From Burkholderiales bacterium (GTDB lineage Bacteria > Pseudomonadota > Gammaproteobacteria > Burkholderiales > Burkholderiaceae_C): 39,162 nt of DNA. The stretch covers positions 3,070,249-3,109,410 of the forward strand of contig CP070653.1 in assembly GCA_020354665.1 (NCBI GenBank), in the 5' to 3' direction. Below the pieces are notes generated by a model. That model saw nothing but the letters and a program-made list of their open reading frames with translations, ran no database searches and was not told the origin of the DNA. A program made the position numbers and the translations under genes. The first letter of the stretch is position 1. Each line of letters begins with the position of its first letter. This document shows positions 18,454 to 27,685 of this stretch, one piece after another.

Positions 18454-19773
18454 ATGCAATTGGTCAGGGACATCGCGGGCATCGGACTGGGGGTCGTTGC
18501 GGCCTTGGTCTCGTCGTGGGCCGGCGCCCAGGTATCGGCCAACGAACGATCCGGCAGTGCCGCATCGGCCGCAGTTGTCCGCGCGCCATCACCGCCGGAA
18601 GCGAAGATCGAAACGGTTCCTGGCATGCCGCCGGTATCGGACCCGCGCAACCTCTACAGCGAGATCGCCGTCGGAAGGATCAGCGCCGCGGTGCGCGAAG
18701 ATCTCGAACGGATTTATGTTCCGAACCTGCGCTCAGGTGACGTCTACGTGATCGACCCGAGCGCGATGAAGGTCGTCGACCGCTTCAGGGTCGGCATCAG
18801 CCCGCAGCACATCGTGCCGTCGTGGGACCTGCGAACGCTCTGGGTGACGAACAACGCCGAGGGGCGCACCGACGGTTCGCTGACGCCGATCGACCCGCGC
18901 ACCGGCAAGCCGGGCAAAGCCATCCCGGTGGACGACCCCTACAACATGTACTTCACGCCCGACGGCAAATCGGCGATCGTCGTGGCCGAGGCGCAAAAGC
19001 GTCTCGACTTCCGCGACCCGCGGACGATGGCACTGCAGTACTCGATCGACGTGCCGGGTTGCCCGGGTGTCAATCACGCGGACTTCTCGATCGACGGACG
19101 CTTCGCGATCTTCACCTGCGAATTCTCTGGTGCCCTCGTGAAGATCGATCTGGCTGGCCGCAGGGTGCTGGGCTACCTGCAGCTGCAGATGCCCGCAACC
19201 CGCTTCAAGGAGGTGCCGGGAGGACCGCGCGCACAAGCGGGCCAGGCCTGGGAGCCGGGCGAGACCGAGATCTGCACGGTCAAGAAGGGCATGCCGCAGG
19301 ACATCCGCAGCTCGCCCGACGGCAAGCGCTTCTATGTCGCCGACATGCATGCCGACGGCGTGCACATCGTCGAGGGCGATGCTTTCAGGCAGGTCGGATT
19401 CATTCCCACCGGCCTCGGCGCGCACGGTCTGTATCCGAGCCGCGATGGCAAGAGACTGTATGTCGCCAGCCGCGGATCGCACAAGGTACACGGTCCGAAG
19501 CTCGGCAACGGTGGCGTGGCCGTGATCGACTTCGCCACCGAGAAGGTCGTCGCACGCTGGCCCGTGCCGGGTGGGGGCAGCCCCGACATGGGCAACGTCA
19601 GCGCAGACGGCCGATGGCTGTGGCTGGCCGGGCGCTATGACGACGTCGTCTACCGCTTCGACACGACCAGCGGCGAGGTGCGACAGATCAAGGTCGGCGC
19701 CGAGCCGCACGGGCTGACCGTGTGGCCGCAGCCGGGGCGCTATTCGCTCGGCCACACCGGCAACCTGCGTTGA
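18454..19773 (+). CDS. Exported YVTN/YncE-type beta-propeller protein
   Basis: A 439-residue protein with a Sec signal (MQLVRDIAGIGLGVVAALVS to WAGAQ) and repeated propeller blades: RIYVPNLRSGDVYVIDP, TLWVTNNAEG, KSAIVVAEAQKRL, RFYVADMHADGVHIVEG, RLYVASRGSHKVHG. The closing blades read GNVSADGRWLWLAGRYDDVVYRFD, cut here for length. Such seven-bladed proteins act as periplasmic binding or electron-transfer partners in other systems. No catalytic residues or haem CxxCH motif are seen. I chose the ATG at 18454 over the GTG at 18430 because it gives a compact signal peptide. It is tandem with the exported creatininase homologue, and both probably act in the periplasm. Confidence 0.85.
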   Translation: MQLVRDIAGIGLGVVAALVSSWAGAQVSANERSGSAASAAVVRAPSPPEAKIETVPGMPPVSDPRNLYSEIAVGRISAAVREDLERIYVPNLRSGDVYVIDPSAMKVVDRFRVGISPQHIVPSWDLRTLWVTNNAEGRTDGSLTPIDPRTGKPGKAIPVDDPYNMYFTPDGKSAIVVAEAQKRLDFRDPRTMALQYSIDVPGCPGVNHADFSIDGRFAIFTCEFSGALVKIDLAGRRVLGYLQLQMPATRFKEVPGGPRAQAGQAWEPGETEICTVKKGMPQDIRSSPDGKRFYVADMHADGVHIVEGDAFRQVGFIPTGLGAHGLYPSRDGKRLYVASRGSHKVHGPKLGNGGVAVIDFATEKVVARWPVPGGGSPDMGNVSADGRWLWLAGRYDDVVYRFDTTSGEVRQIKVGAEPHGLTVWPQPGRYSLGHTGNLR

Positions 19774-19812
19774 CGGCGCCGAGATGAACGGCGCGCGATC
19801 CGGTCGACTGCG

Positions 19813-20709
19813 ATGAAGGATCTGCTCGACGCAGCCTGGCGTGCGGTGGCTTACTGCCTGCACCCGCGCGTGATCTGGTTGTCCATGCTGCCGTTGCTGC
19901 TGGCGGCGGGGTTGACCGTAGGGCTCGGCTATTTCTACTGGGAAGGCGCGGTCGAAGGCGTGCGCGCGACGCTCGAGCAGTGGGCACTGCTCGGCACGGT
20001 GCTCGACGCGCTCGACTCGATCGGCGCGCCCGGCCTGCGCGTCGTGCTCGCACCGCTGATCGTTGTCGCGCTGGCCGTGCCGGTGATCGTGGTGGTGTCG
20101 TTGTTGCTGGTGGCGGTGCTGACGACGCCATCGATCGTCAAACTGGTGGCCGCGCGGCGCTTTCCCGGGCTCGAGCGCCGCAAGGGCGCATCGGTATGGG
20201 CTTCGATGCTGTGGTCGCTGGGGTGGACGGTGCTCGCGCTGCTTGCCCTGCTCGTCACGTTGCCGCTGTGGCTCATTCCGCCGCTGGTGCTGGTGTTGCC
20301 GCCATTGATCTGGGGCTGGCTGGCCTACCGCGTGATCAGCTTCGACGTGCTCGCGGACCATGCGAGCGCGGCCGAGCGGGGCCAGCTGCTGCGCGAATAC
20401 CGCTGGCCGTTGCTGGGCATTGGCATCGCGTCGGGCTATCTGAGCGCGGCGCCTTCACTGCTGTGGGCAATGGGCGCAGCGACGCTGATCTTCGCACCGC
20501 TGCTCGTCGTGGTGTCGCTGTGGCTGTACACCCTCATCTTCGCGTTTGCCGTGCTGTGGTTTGCGCACTATGCGCTGGCCGCTCTCGCGACGCTGCGCCG
20601 ACGCGCGTCGGCCGACGCCATCGCCGCTGTGGATGCCGCGGCCGGGCAACCCGACATGGAGGGCGGTTCGCACAGGCCTCGTGCGCTCCCGCCGAGCCCG
20701 ACCGCCTGA
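19813..20709 (+). CDS. EI24/CysZ-like multi-pass membrane protein
   Basis: A 298-residue inner-membrane protein. The N-terminal pattern, an amphipathic helix followed by HPRVIWLSMLPLLLAAGL, and the spacing of four to six hydrophobic helices resemble the EI24 domain family, which includes the sulfate permease CysZ. Other helices lie around VVLAPLIVVALAVPVIVVVS, WTVLALLALLVTLPLWLIPP and SLWLYTLIFAFAVLWFAHYA. A short polar tail closes the protein. The family is widespread in Burkholderiales next to a molybdopterin-binding-domain gene, which follows here after 13 nt. Whether it transports sulfate is not shown by the sequence, and no cys genes are nearby. Confidence 0.8.
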   Translation: MKDLLDAAWRAVAYCLHPRVIWLSMLPLLLAAGLTVGLGYFYWEGAVEGVRATLEQWALLGTVLDALDSIGAPGLRVVLAPLIVVALAVPVIVVVSLLLVAVLTTPSIVKLVAARRFPGLERRKGASVWASMLWSLGWTVLALLALLVTLPLWLIPPLVLVLPPLIWGWLAYRVISFDVLADHASAAERGQLLREYRWPLLGIGIASGYLSAAPSLLWAMGAATLIFAPLLVVVSLWLYTLIFAFAVLWFAHYALAALATLRRRASADAIAAVDAAAGQPDMEGGSHRPRALPPSPTA

Positions 20710-20722
20710 TGTCGGAGTGCAA

Positions 20723-21517
20723 ATGGACATTGGACTGATCATCGTGGGCGACGAGATCCTGTCGGGCAAACGCGCCGACAAGCACATGCCCAAGGTCATC
20801 GAGCTGCTGGCCGCGCGCGGACTGCCGCTCGCGTGGGTGCGCTATGCCGGCGACGTCCGCGAGCGCATCACGCGCGACCTGCGTGATGCGTTCGCCAGCG
20901 GCGACGCCGTCTTCTGTTGTGGCGGGATCGGTGCCACGCCCGACGATCACACGCGCCAGTGCGCCGCTGCCGCGCTCGGGCGCGAGCTCGTGTTGCATCC
21001 GCAGGCGCGCGACTTGATCATCGAGCGCATGCGCGACGTGGCCGCCGAGCAGGGCGTCGCGTTCGAGCCCGACCGTGCCGACAACGTCCACCGGTTGAAC
21101 ATGGGCATGTTTCCCGCGGGCGCCGAGATCATTCCGAACCCCTACAACAAGATTCCGGGCTTCGCGATCGGCAACGTCTTCTTCGTGCCCGGCTTTCCGG
21201 TGATGGCCTGGCCGATGATCGAATGGGTGCTCGACCACAAGCTGGCGCATCTGCATCATCGTGGGAGACATGCCGAACGGTCGGTGATCGTGTTCGGCTC
21301 GATGGAGGCAACGCTGACCCCGCTGATGGAGCGCATCGAGCAGCGCTTCAGCGGCGTGCGGGTCTTCAGCCTGCCCAGCTTCGACCATGCGCAGTGGGGC
21401 CGCCACATCGAGCTCGGCGTCAAGGGAGACCCCGCGGTCGTGAACGGCGCTTGGCCTGAACTGCTGCAAGGCCTGCAGGACCTCGGCGTCCGCCTCGGAC
21501 CCGAACTGGTGCGCTGA
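20723..21517 (+). CDS. Molybdopterin-binding (MoCF/CinA N-domain) protein
   Basis: A 264-residue protein with the MoaB/MogA/CinA-type domain. The N-terminal MDIGLIIVGDEILSGKRAD and the CCGGIGATPDDHTRQ motif correspond to the cofactor-binding loop of this fold. The later PGFAIGNVFFVPGFP is typical of CinA-like proteins. The C-terminal nicotinamide amidase domain of full CinA is missing, so this is the short stand-alone form. Its substrate is unknown. ATG at 20723 was chosen, with GGAG 5 nt before it. A GTG two codons upstream is also in frame. It lies just downstream of the EI24-like gene. Confidence 0.85.
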   Translation: MDIGLIIVGDEILSGKRADKHMPKVIELLAARGLPLAWVRYAGDVRERITRDLRDAFASGDAVFCCGGIGATPDDHTRQCAAAALGRELVLHPQARDLIIERMRDVAAEQGVAFEPDRADNVHRLNMGMFPAGAEIIPNPYNKIPGFAIGNVFFVPGFPVMAWPMIEWVLDHKLAHLHHRGRHAERSVIVFGSMEATLTPLMERIEQRFSGVRVFSLPSFDHAQWGRHIELGVKGDPAVVNGAWPELLQGLQDLGVRLGPELVR

Positions 21518-21528
21518 GCGCCGAGGGG

Positions 21529-21545
21529 CGCGCAAACTTGGTGCG
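21529..21545 (+). promoter_or_regulatory. Possible second, weaker NtrC site upstream of glnA
   Basis: CGCGCA-AACTT-GGTGCG resembles the NtrC dyad TGCACC-N5-GGTGCA with several mismatches, mainly in the left half. Its centre lies 23 bp, about two helical turns, from that of the better site at 21552-21568, which would suit cooperative binding of two NtrC dimers. Confidence 0.4.
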
Positions 21546-21551
21546 ATAAGA

Positions 21552-21568
21552 TGCGCCGACATGGTGCA
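21552..21568 (+). promoter_or_regulatory. Putative NtrC-binding site (enhancer) of glnA
   Basis: TGCGCC-GACAT-GGTGCA matches the NtrC dyad TGCACC-N5-GGTGCA at 11 of 12 positions. Its centre is about 100 bp upstream of the expected start from the sigma-54-like element at 21636-21651, like the enhancer spacing at E. coli glnAp2. NtrC itself is encoded 3.6 kb downstream. Confidence 0.65.
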
Positions 21569-21635
21569 TCCGCGATGCTTCAGCGGGATACCGGGAAGGT
21601 CCGGAGCGACTGCAGACGCCCTGCACGCCAGTCCC

Positions 21636-21651
21636 GGGCATGCTTTCTGCT
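21636..21651 (+). promoter_or_regulatory. Putative sigma-54 (-24/-12) promoter of glnA
   Basis: GGGCATGCTTTCTGCT keeps the invariant GG (21637-21638) and GC (21649-21650) dinucleotides exactly 10 nt apart. It matches much of the TGGCACG-N4-TTGCW consensus, with mismatches at the first T, the C of CAC and one T of TTGC. It lies about 100 bp before the glnA start, downstream of NtrC-like sites. Confidence 0.55.
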
Positions 21652-21752
21652 AGATTGCGGTGCGCCTTTCGGCAGGCTTCGTTCGATGCCTTGTCACGCC
21701 AATCCAACCATATTCCCCACTCTCAAACCCGCATCCCGCTAGGAGTTTCCTG

Positions 21753-23168
21753 ATGGCAAAGACCGTCGCCGACGTGATGAAGATGTTGAAGGAGCACGAG
21801 GTCAAGTTCGTCGACCTCCGCTTCACCGATACCCGCGGCAAGGAACAGCACGTCTCGGTGCCCGTGTCCGCGTTCGACGAAGACAAGTTCACGGCCGGCC
21901 ATGCGTTCGACGGGTCGTCCATTGCGGGCTGGAAGGGCATCGAGGCCTCGGACATGCTGCTGATGCCCGATCCGAACACGGCCAACATCGATCCGTTCTA
22001 TGAGGAGCCGACGCTGCTCCTGACATGCGACGTGATCGAGCCGAGCGACGGCAAGCCCTACGAGCGCGATCCGCGCTCGCTCGCCGGCCGCGCCGAGGCC
22101 TACATGAAGTCCTCCGGCCTGGGCGATGCTGCCTACTTCGGCCCCGAGCCCGAGTTCTTCGTTTTCGACAGCGTGCGCTGGAACGTCGACATGTCGGGGT
22201 CGTTCTGCCACATCGAGTCCGAAGAGGCGCCGTGGAACAGCGGCAAGGATTACGAGCACGGCAACAGCGGTTACCGGCCTGCGGTCAAGGGCGGTTACTT
22301 CCCGGTGCCGCCGGTGGATAGCTTCCAGGACATGCGCAGCGAAATGTGCCTGATCCTCGAACAGCTGGGCATCCCGATCGAGGTCCACCACCACGAGGTG
22401 GCCGCGCCCGGCCAGATGGAGCTCGGCACCAAGTTCAGCACGCTGGTGCAGCGCGCGGACTGGCTGCAGCTGCAGAAGTACGTGATCCAGAATGTCGCGC
22501 ACTCGTACGGCAAGACCGCGACCTTCATGCCCAAGCCGGTGGTGGGCGACAACGGTAGCCGCATGCACGTGCACCAGTCCGTGTGGAAGGACGGCAAGAA
22601 CGTGTTCGCCGGCGACGGCTACGCCGGGCTGTCGGAGTTTGCGCTGTACTACATCGGCGGCATCATCAAGCACGCGCGCGCGCTCAACGCGATCACCAAC
22701 CCCGGCACCAACAGCTACAAGCGCCTGGTGCCGGGCTTCGAAGCGCCGGTCAAGCTCGCCTACAGCTCCCGCAACCGCTCGGCCGCGGTGCGCATTCCGT
22801 ACGTCGCCAACCCGAAGGGCCGGCGCATCGAGGTGCGCTTTCCCGATCCGCAGGCCAATCCGTACCTGGCGTTCAGCGCGATGCTGATGGCCGGGCTGGA
22901 TGGCGTGGAGAACAAGATTCACCCCGGCGAGGCCGCTTCGAAGGACCTGTATCACCTGCCGCCGGAAGAGGACGCGAAGATCCCCACCGTCTGCCACAGT
23001 CTCGACCAGGCGCTGGAGTACCTCGACAGGGATCGCGCCTTCCTCACCAAGGGTGGCGTGTTCACCGACGGCTTCATCGACGCGTACCTCGAGCTGAAGA
23101 TGCAGGAGGTGACGCGGTTCCGCATGACGACGCATCCGCTCGAATTCGACATGTATTACACGCTGTGA
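21753..23168 (+). CDS. glnA: Glutamine synthetase, type I
   Basis: A 471-residue class I-beta glutamine synthetase. It shows the N-terminal [21 protein letters not shown], the Asp50-loop [12 protein letters not shown], and the ATP and metal motif [10 protein letters not shown]. Further motifs are the [14 protein letters not shown] segment, the ATP-binding [16 protein letters not shown], and [10 protein letters not shown]. The adenylylation site Tyr lies in [10 protein letters not shown], so activity can be controlled by GlnE as in E. coli. The enzyme makes glutamine from glutamate and ammonia and assembles as a dodecamer. The start ATG has a strong AGGAG 7 nt upstream. NtrC-like sites and a sigma-54-like promoter lie in the 234-bp leader, and ntrBC follow downstream. 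Confidence 0.98.
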   Translation: MAKTVADVMKMLKEHEVKFVDLRFTDTRGKEQHVSVPVSAFDEDKFTAGHAFDGSSIAGWKGIEASDMLLMPDPNTANIDPFYEEPTLLLTCDVIEPSDGKPYERDPRSLAGRAEAYMKSSGLGDAAYFGPEPEFFVFDSVRWNVDMSGSFCHIESEEAPWNSGKDYEHGNSGYRPAVKGGYFPVPPVDSFQDMRSEMCLILEQLGIPIEVHHHEVAAPGQMELGTKFSTLVQRADWLQLQKYVIQNVAHSYGKTATFMPKPVVGDNGSRMHVHQSVWKDGKNVFAGDGYAGLSEFALYYIGGIIKHARALNAITNPGTNSYKRLVPGFEAPVKLAYSSRNRSAAVRIPYVANPKGRRIEVRFPDPQANPYLAFSAMLMAGLDGVENKIHPGEAASKDLYHLPPEEDAKIPTVCHSLDQALEYLDRDRAFLTKGGVFTDGFIDAYLELKMQEVTRFRMTTHPLEFDMYYTL

Positions 23169-23176
23169 CGGGCGAC

Positions 23177-23249
23177 GGGCGGCGTCTGCCGCCCGGTCGG
23201 CCCAATCAGCCCCGGAGGGACGGCGCGAGCCGTCCCTTCTTCGCTTTTT
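23177..23249 (+). terminator. Hairpin plus rho-independent terminator after glnA
   Basis: The main terminator is at 23216-23249, a 9-bp stem AGGGACGGC / GCCGTCCCT with loop GCGA, followed by a T-rich tail ending in TTTTT. A second 7-bp hairpin, GGGCGGC / GCCGCCC, precedes it at 23177-23194. It should separate abundant glnA mRNA from the lower-level ntrBC message. Confidence 0.85.
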
Positions 23250-23377
23250 GCCCGCCGCCGTGCGTTGCTGACGGCTGAGCGTGTGCACCATGGGGGAGAA
23301 TGCGGCGTTGGGTGTTTTCGGGCGATCGTGCTGCCGGGCGCTGGGGCGCCGGGCGCGTCGCCATGGAGGTCGGTTGG

Positions 23378-23896
23378 ATGTCGAGGTCGTGGGTCAGGGG
23401 GGCGGTTGGCTTCGCGTGGGCGCTGGCGGCGGTCGGCGGCGCGTCGGCCCAGACGCAAGACCGTCCCGTCTACCGCTGTCCCGGCCCGCCCGTGCTCTAC
23501 ACCGACGCGATCTCGCCCGCCGAGGCTCAGAAGCGGGGCTGCCGCACGATCGAAAACGCACCCGTCACGGTGATCCAGTCGGCCCCGCCGCGCGCGCCGG
23601 CGCGTGCGGCTACCGGTGCCGCCGCAGAGCGGCCGGCCGAGTCGCGCGTGAATGCCGACGAACAGCGCCGGCGCGACAGCGACGCCCGGCGCATTCTCGA
23701 AGCCGAGCTCAAGCGCGAGGAGCAGAACCTCGCCGCGCTGCAGAAGGAATACAACAGCGGCGAGCCCGAACGCCTCGGCAGCGAGCGCAACTACCAGCGC
23801 TACCTCGACCGCGTCGCAGAAATGAAGGCTGGCGTCGAGCGCAAGGAAGCCGACATCGAAGCGATCAAGCGCGAGCTGGCCAAGCTCCCGCAGTGA
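23378..23896 (+). CDS. Exported DUF4124-like protein with coiled coil
   Basis: A 172-residue protein with an N-terminal signal peptide (MSRSWVRGAVGFAWALAAVG, cleaved near ASAQ). A short DUF4124-like segment follows (VYRCPGPPVLYTDAIS, then a second Cys in KRGCRTIE). The rest is a long charged helix, rich in Glu, Arg and Lys, predicted to be a coiled coil. I chose the ATG at 23378 because GGAGGT sits 7 nt upstream. The ATG at 23363 is the alternative. It lies between glnA and ntrB, a position I recall as conserved in Burkholderiales. No catalytic residues are visible. It probably acts in the periplasm, and any link to nitrogen control is only positional. Confidence 0.75.
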   Translation: MSRSWVRGAVGFAWALAAVGGASAQTQDRPVYRCPGPPVLYTDAISPAEAQKRGCRTIENAPVTVIQSAPPRAPARAATGAAAERPAESRVNADEQRRRDSDARRILEAELKREEQNLAALQKEYNSGEPERLGSERNYQRYLDRVAEMKAGVERKEADIEAIKRELAKLPQ

Positions 23897-23972
23897 TCGC
23901 GCCGAGTCCGCCCGAAGTGAACCGTCAACAGCGCCGCCCTGGGGGTGGCCCGGCAGGCCGCCACGCCGCAGC

Positions 23973-25106
23973 ATGGCCCGCTTGCTGCGCGGGCCGGCGG
24001 TTGCCCGCTTGCTGAGTACGCGGTTGAGCGCACTCGATCCCGACGAACTGGCCGCGCTCGGGGGCCTGGACCACCTGGCGACGATGGTCGCCGTGGTGGA
24101 GATCGATGGCCACTGCCTGTTCGTCAATGCCGCCTTCGAGCCGGTGCTCGGCCTGTCGCGGCGCGCGATGCTGCGCGGTTCGCTGTTCGACTGGTTCGAC
24201 GATGCCCAGGCGTTGCGCACGACCGTGGCCGCGGTGGCGCGCAACGACGTCACGACGAGCCGGTTCGATGCGCTGCTGCGTGGCCTGGGCCCGGTGCACC
24301 CGGTGTCGCTGCCGGTGCATGTCATCGTCAACAACATCGACCGTGACGACCGCGTCCTGGTCGAGATCATCGAAATCGAGCAGCAGACGCGGCTCGACCG
24401 CGAGGAGCGCGCGCAAGGGCAGGCCGAGCTGAGCAAGGAGCTGATCCGCAACCTTGCCCACGAGATCAAGAATCCGCTCGGCGGCATCCGCGGCGCCGCC
24501 CAGTTGCTGCAGATGGAGGTGACCTCACGCGACCTGACCGAGTACACGCAGGTCATCATTCACGAGGCCGACCGGCTGCAAGCGCTCGTCGACCGGTTGC
24601 TCGTGCCGCATCGCAAGCCGCACCTGGTCAGCGACGTCAACATCCACGAAGTCTGCGAGCGGGTGCGCGCGCTGATCCAGGCCGAGTTCCCCAGAGGGCT
24701 CACCGTCGTGCGCGACTACGACGCGTCGCTGCCCGAGTTCCGCGGCGACCGCGAGCAGTTGATCCAGGCGGTGCTCAACGTCGCACACAACGCCGCTTAT
24801 GCGCTCGCCGACCGGATGGCCGCGGGCGACGCCGTGATCACCTTGCGCACCCGGATCGCCCGGCAGGTGACCGTCGGCAGACAGCGGTATCGTCTGGCAC
24901 TGGAGTTGCTTGTCGAGGACAACGGTCCGGGCATTCCGGAATCGATCCGCGATCGCGTCTTCTATCCGCTGGTGTCGGGGCGCGAGGGCGGTTCGGGGCT
25001 GGGCCTGACGCTGGCGCAGACGTTCGTGCAACAGCACCACGGCACGATCGACTGCGAAAGCCGCCCGGGCCGGACGGTTTTTCGCATCCTGATCCCGCTG
25101 CCGTAG
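23973..25106 (+). CDS. glnL: NtrB (GlnL), nitrogen regulation sensor kinase
   Basis: A 377-residue soluble histidine kinase. An N-terminal PAS domain (about 30-130) precedes the H-box LIRNLAHEIKNPLGGIRGAAQLL, whose phospho-accepting His is about residue 163. This wording is specific for NtrB. The N-box VLNVAHNAAYAL, the D-box DNGPGIPESI and the G-box GGSGLGLTLAQ complete the ATP-binding domain. There are no membrane helices. NtrB phosphorylates NtrC under nitrogen limitation and dephosphorylates it when bound by the PII protein GlnB. The exact start is uncertain: the ATG at 23973 has only a weak ribosome binding site, and an in-frame TTG lies downstream near 24012. ntrC follows 44 nt later. 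Confidence 0.95.
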   Translation: MARLLRGPAVARLLSTRLSALDPDELAALGGLDHLATMVAVVEIDGHCLFVNAAFEPVLGLSRRAMLRGSLFDWFDDAQALRTTVAAVARNDVTTSRFDALLRGLGPVHPVSLPVHVIVNNIDRDDRVLVEIIEIEQQTRLDREERAQGQAELSKELIRNLAHEIKNPLGGIRGAAQLLQMEVTSRDLTEYTQVIIHEADRLQALVDRLLVPHRKPHLVSDVNIHEVCERVRALIQAEFPRGLTVVRDYDASLPEFRGDREQLIQAVLNVAHNAAYALADRMAAGDAVITLRTRIARQVTVGRQRYRLALELLVEDNGPGIPESIRDRVFYPLVSGREGGSGLGLTLAQTFVQQHHGTIDCESRPGRTVFRILIPLP

Positions 25107-25150
25107 CGCCGCGTGGGGGCACGACGGCGGGGTCGAACCCGTGAGAGGGC

Positions 25151-26641
<1,491 letters not shown>

Positions 26642-26653
<12 letters not shown>

Positions 26654-26912
26654 GGCGGGCGCCTCGGGCACCGCGAAGCGTGCGGCCAGCGGGCATCTGC
26701 ATCGGGAAGGTCAAAGTCGCTTCGGCGACGAAGTCGACGGTCCAGCCATCGTCGCTGGCGTGACGCGCGGTGGTTTCGCCGCATTGCCCAGTGCGTATGC
26801 CGCAGACGATCAGCCGCGCGATGCCGCGTTGCCACGGCCAAGGATCGGGAACACCCTGAGGAATGGAACGCGGCTTCGCGCGTATACAAACGCGCTGGTT
26901 TCCCATTCGCAA
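26642..26912 (-). pseudogene. Remnant of an isochorismatase-type cysteine hydrolase
   Basis: On the minus strand the frame at 26700-26912 reads RGIARLIVCGIRTGQCGETT, then ARHASDDGWTVDFV and AEATLTFPM. This is the C-terminal half of isochorismatase-family hydrolases, including the GIRTxQCxETT segment with the catalytic Cys. After TFPM the reading continues in another frame as LAARFAVPEAPASIVE (26642-26689), which resembles the family's final helix and strand, so about a dozen or more codons and the frame appear lost. The N-terminal half with the catalytic Asp is missing. Its 5' end abuts the lipoprotein gene's ribosome binding site, and its 3' end runs into the end of ntrC. I read it as a decayed gene rather than a functional product. 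Confidence 0.65.
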
Positions 26913-26923
26913 GGAGACGACCC

Positions 26924-27598
26924 ATGCACCGAATCGGAGTTTCCGCCCTCGTGGCTTCTGCAGCGGCCCTGCTCACCGCGTGCGCGACCACGCCGTCAAC
27001 CGGCCCGATGAGCTTTTTCGTCACCAGCGCCGGCGTTGGCAACGGCGCCGATCTGGGCGGGCTGGCGGGCGCCGACGCCCACTGCCAGAGGCTTGCCAGC
27101 GCCGCCGGAGCAGGCCCGAAGACATGGCGCGCCTACCTCAGCGTGGCCGGTGCGTTCCCGTCCGCCGGCAAGCCGGCGGTGCCATCGATCAACGCGCGCG
27201 ACCGCATCGGCAGCGGCCCTTGGTACAACGCCAAGGGCGTGCTGATCGCGCGCAACCTCGATCACCTGCACAACGGCAACCACATCAGCAAGGAAACCGC
27301 GCTCGATGAAAGAGGCAATGTCGTGAAGGGCCGCGGCGACAACCCTAACGAGCACGACATGCTCACCGGGTCACGCGTGGACGGCACCGCGTTCGCTCCG
27401 CTGACGGACACCACATGCAAGGCGTGGACCAGCAGCAACGAGGGATCGGCGATCCTCGGTCACCACGACCGCCTCGCGCCGATGCCCGACAACTGGGGCA
27501 AGAGCTGGAATTCCTCGCATCCGAGCGTCGGTTGCAGCCAGGAGGCGCTGATACGTACCGGCGGTGCCGGGCGGTTCTACTGCTTCGCCGTCGACTGA
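26924..27598 (+). CDS. Lipoprotein, DUF1554-like
   Basis: A 224-residue predicted lipoprotein. The signal peptide ends in the lipobox LLTAC, giving an acylated Cys at about residue 20. The mature part begins with a repeat-like MSFFVTSAGVGNGADLGGLA then GADAHCQRLA and TWRAYLSVAG, and ends with GCSQEALIRTGGAGRFYCFAVD. This lectin-like pattern, with several Cys and Trp, resembles the DUF1554 family known from Leptospira and myxobacteria. The function is unknown. A ribosome binding site AAGGAGA lies about 9 nt before the ATG. It sits next to a gene remnant, which suggests that it could be a later arrival, although its base composition is like its neighbours. Confidence 0.75.
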   Translation: MHRIGVSALVASAAALLTACATTPSTGPMSFFVTSAGVGNGADLGGLAGADAHCQRLASAAGAGPKTWRAYLSVAGAFPSAGKPAVPSINARDRIGSGPWYNAKGVLIARNLDHLHNGNHISKETALDERGNVVKGRGDNPNEHDMLTGSRVDGTAFAPLTDTTCKAWTSSNEGSAILGHHDRLAPMPDNWGKSWNSSHPSVGCSQEALIRTGGAGRFYCFAVD

Positions 27599-27685
27599 AG
27601 GCCGGCGCGGTCGCCGGAAGGTGATGCCCGAAGCATGGCCGACCCAAGCGACGCCCGTGCGAAAGCCGCGCAGGCCCGAGACTGA

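Noticed and set aside
27599-27685. The missing N-terminal half of the isochorismatase remnant beyond the lipoprotein gene
   Set aside because: The 87-bp convergent gap was read on the minus strand and shows no start of such a hydrolase (no ALLxIDxQ motif). A simple insertion into that gene is therefore not supported.
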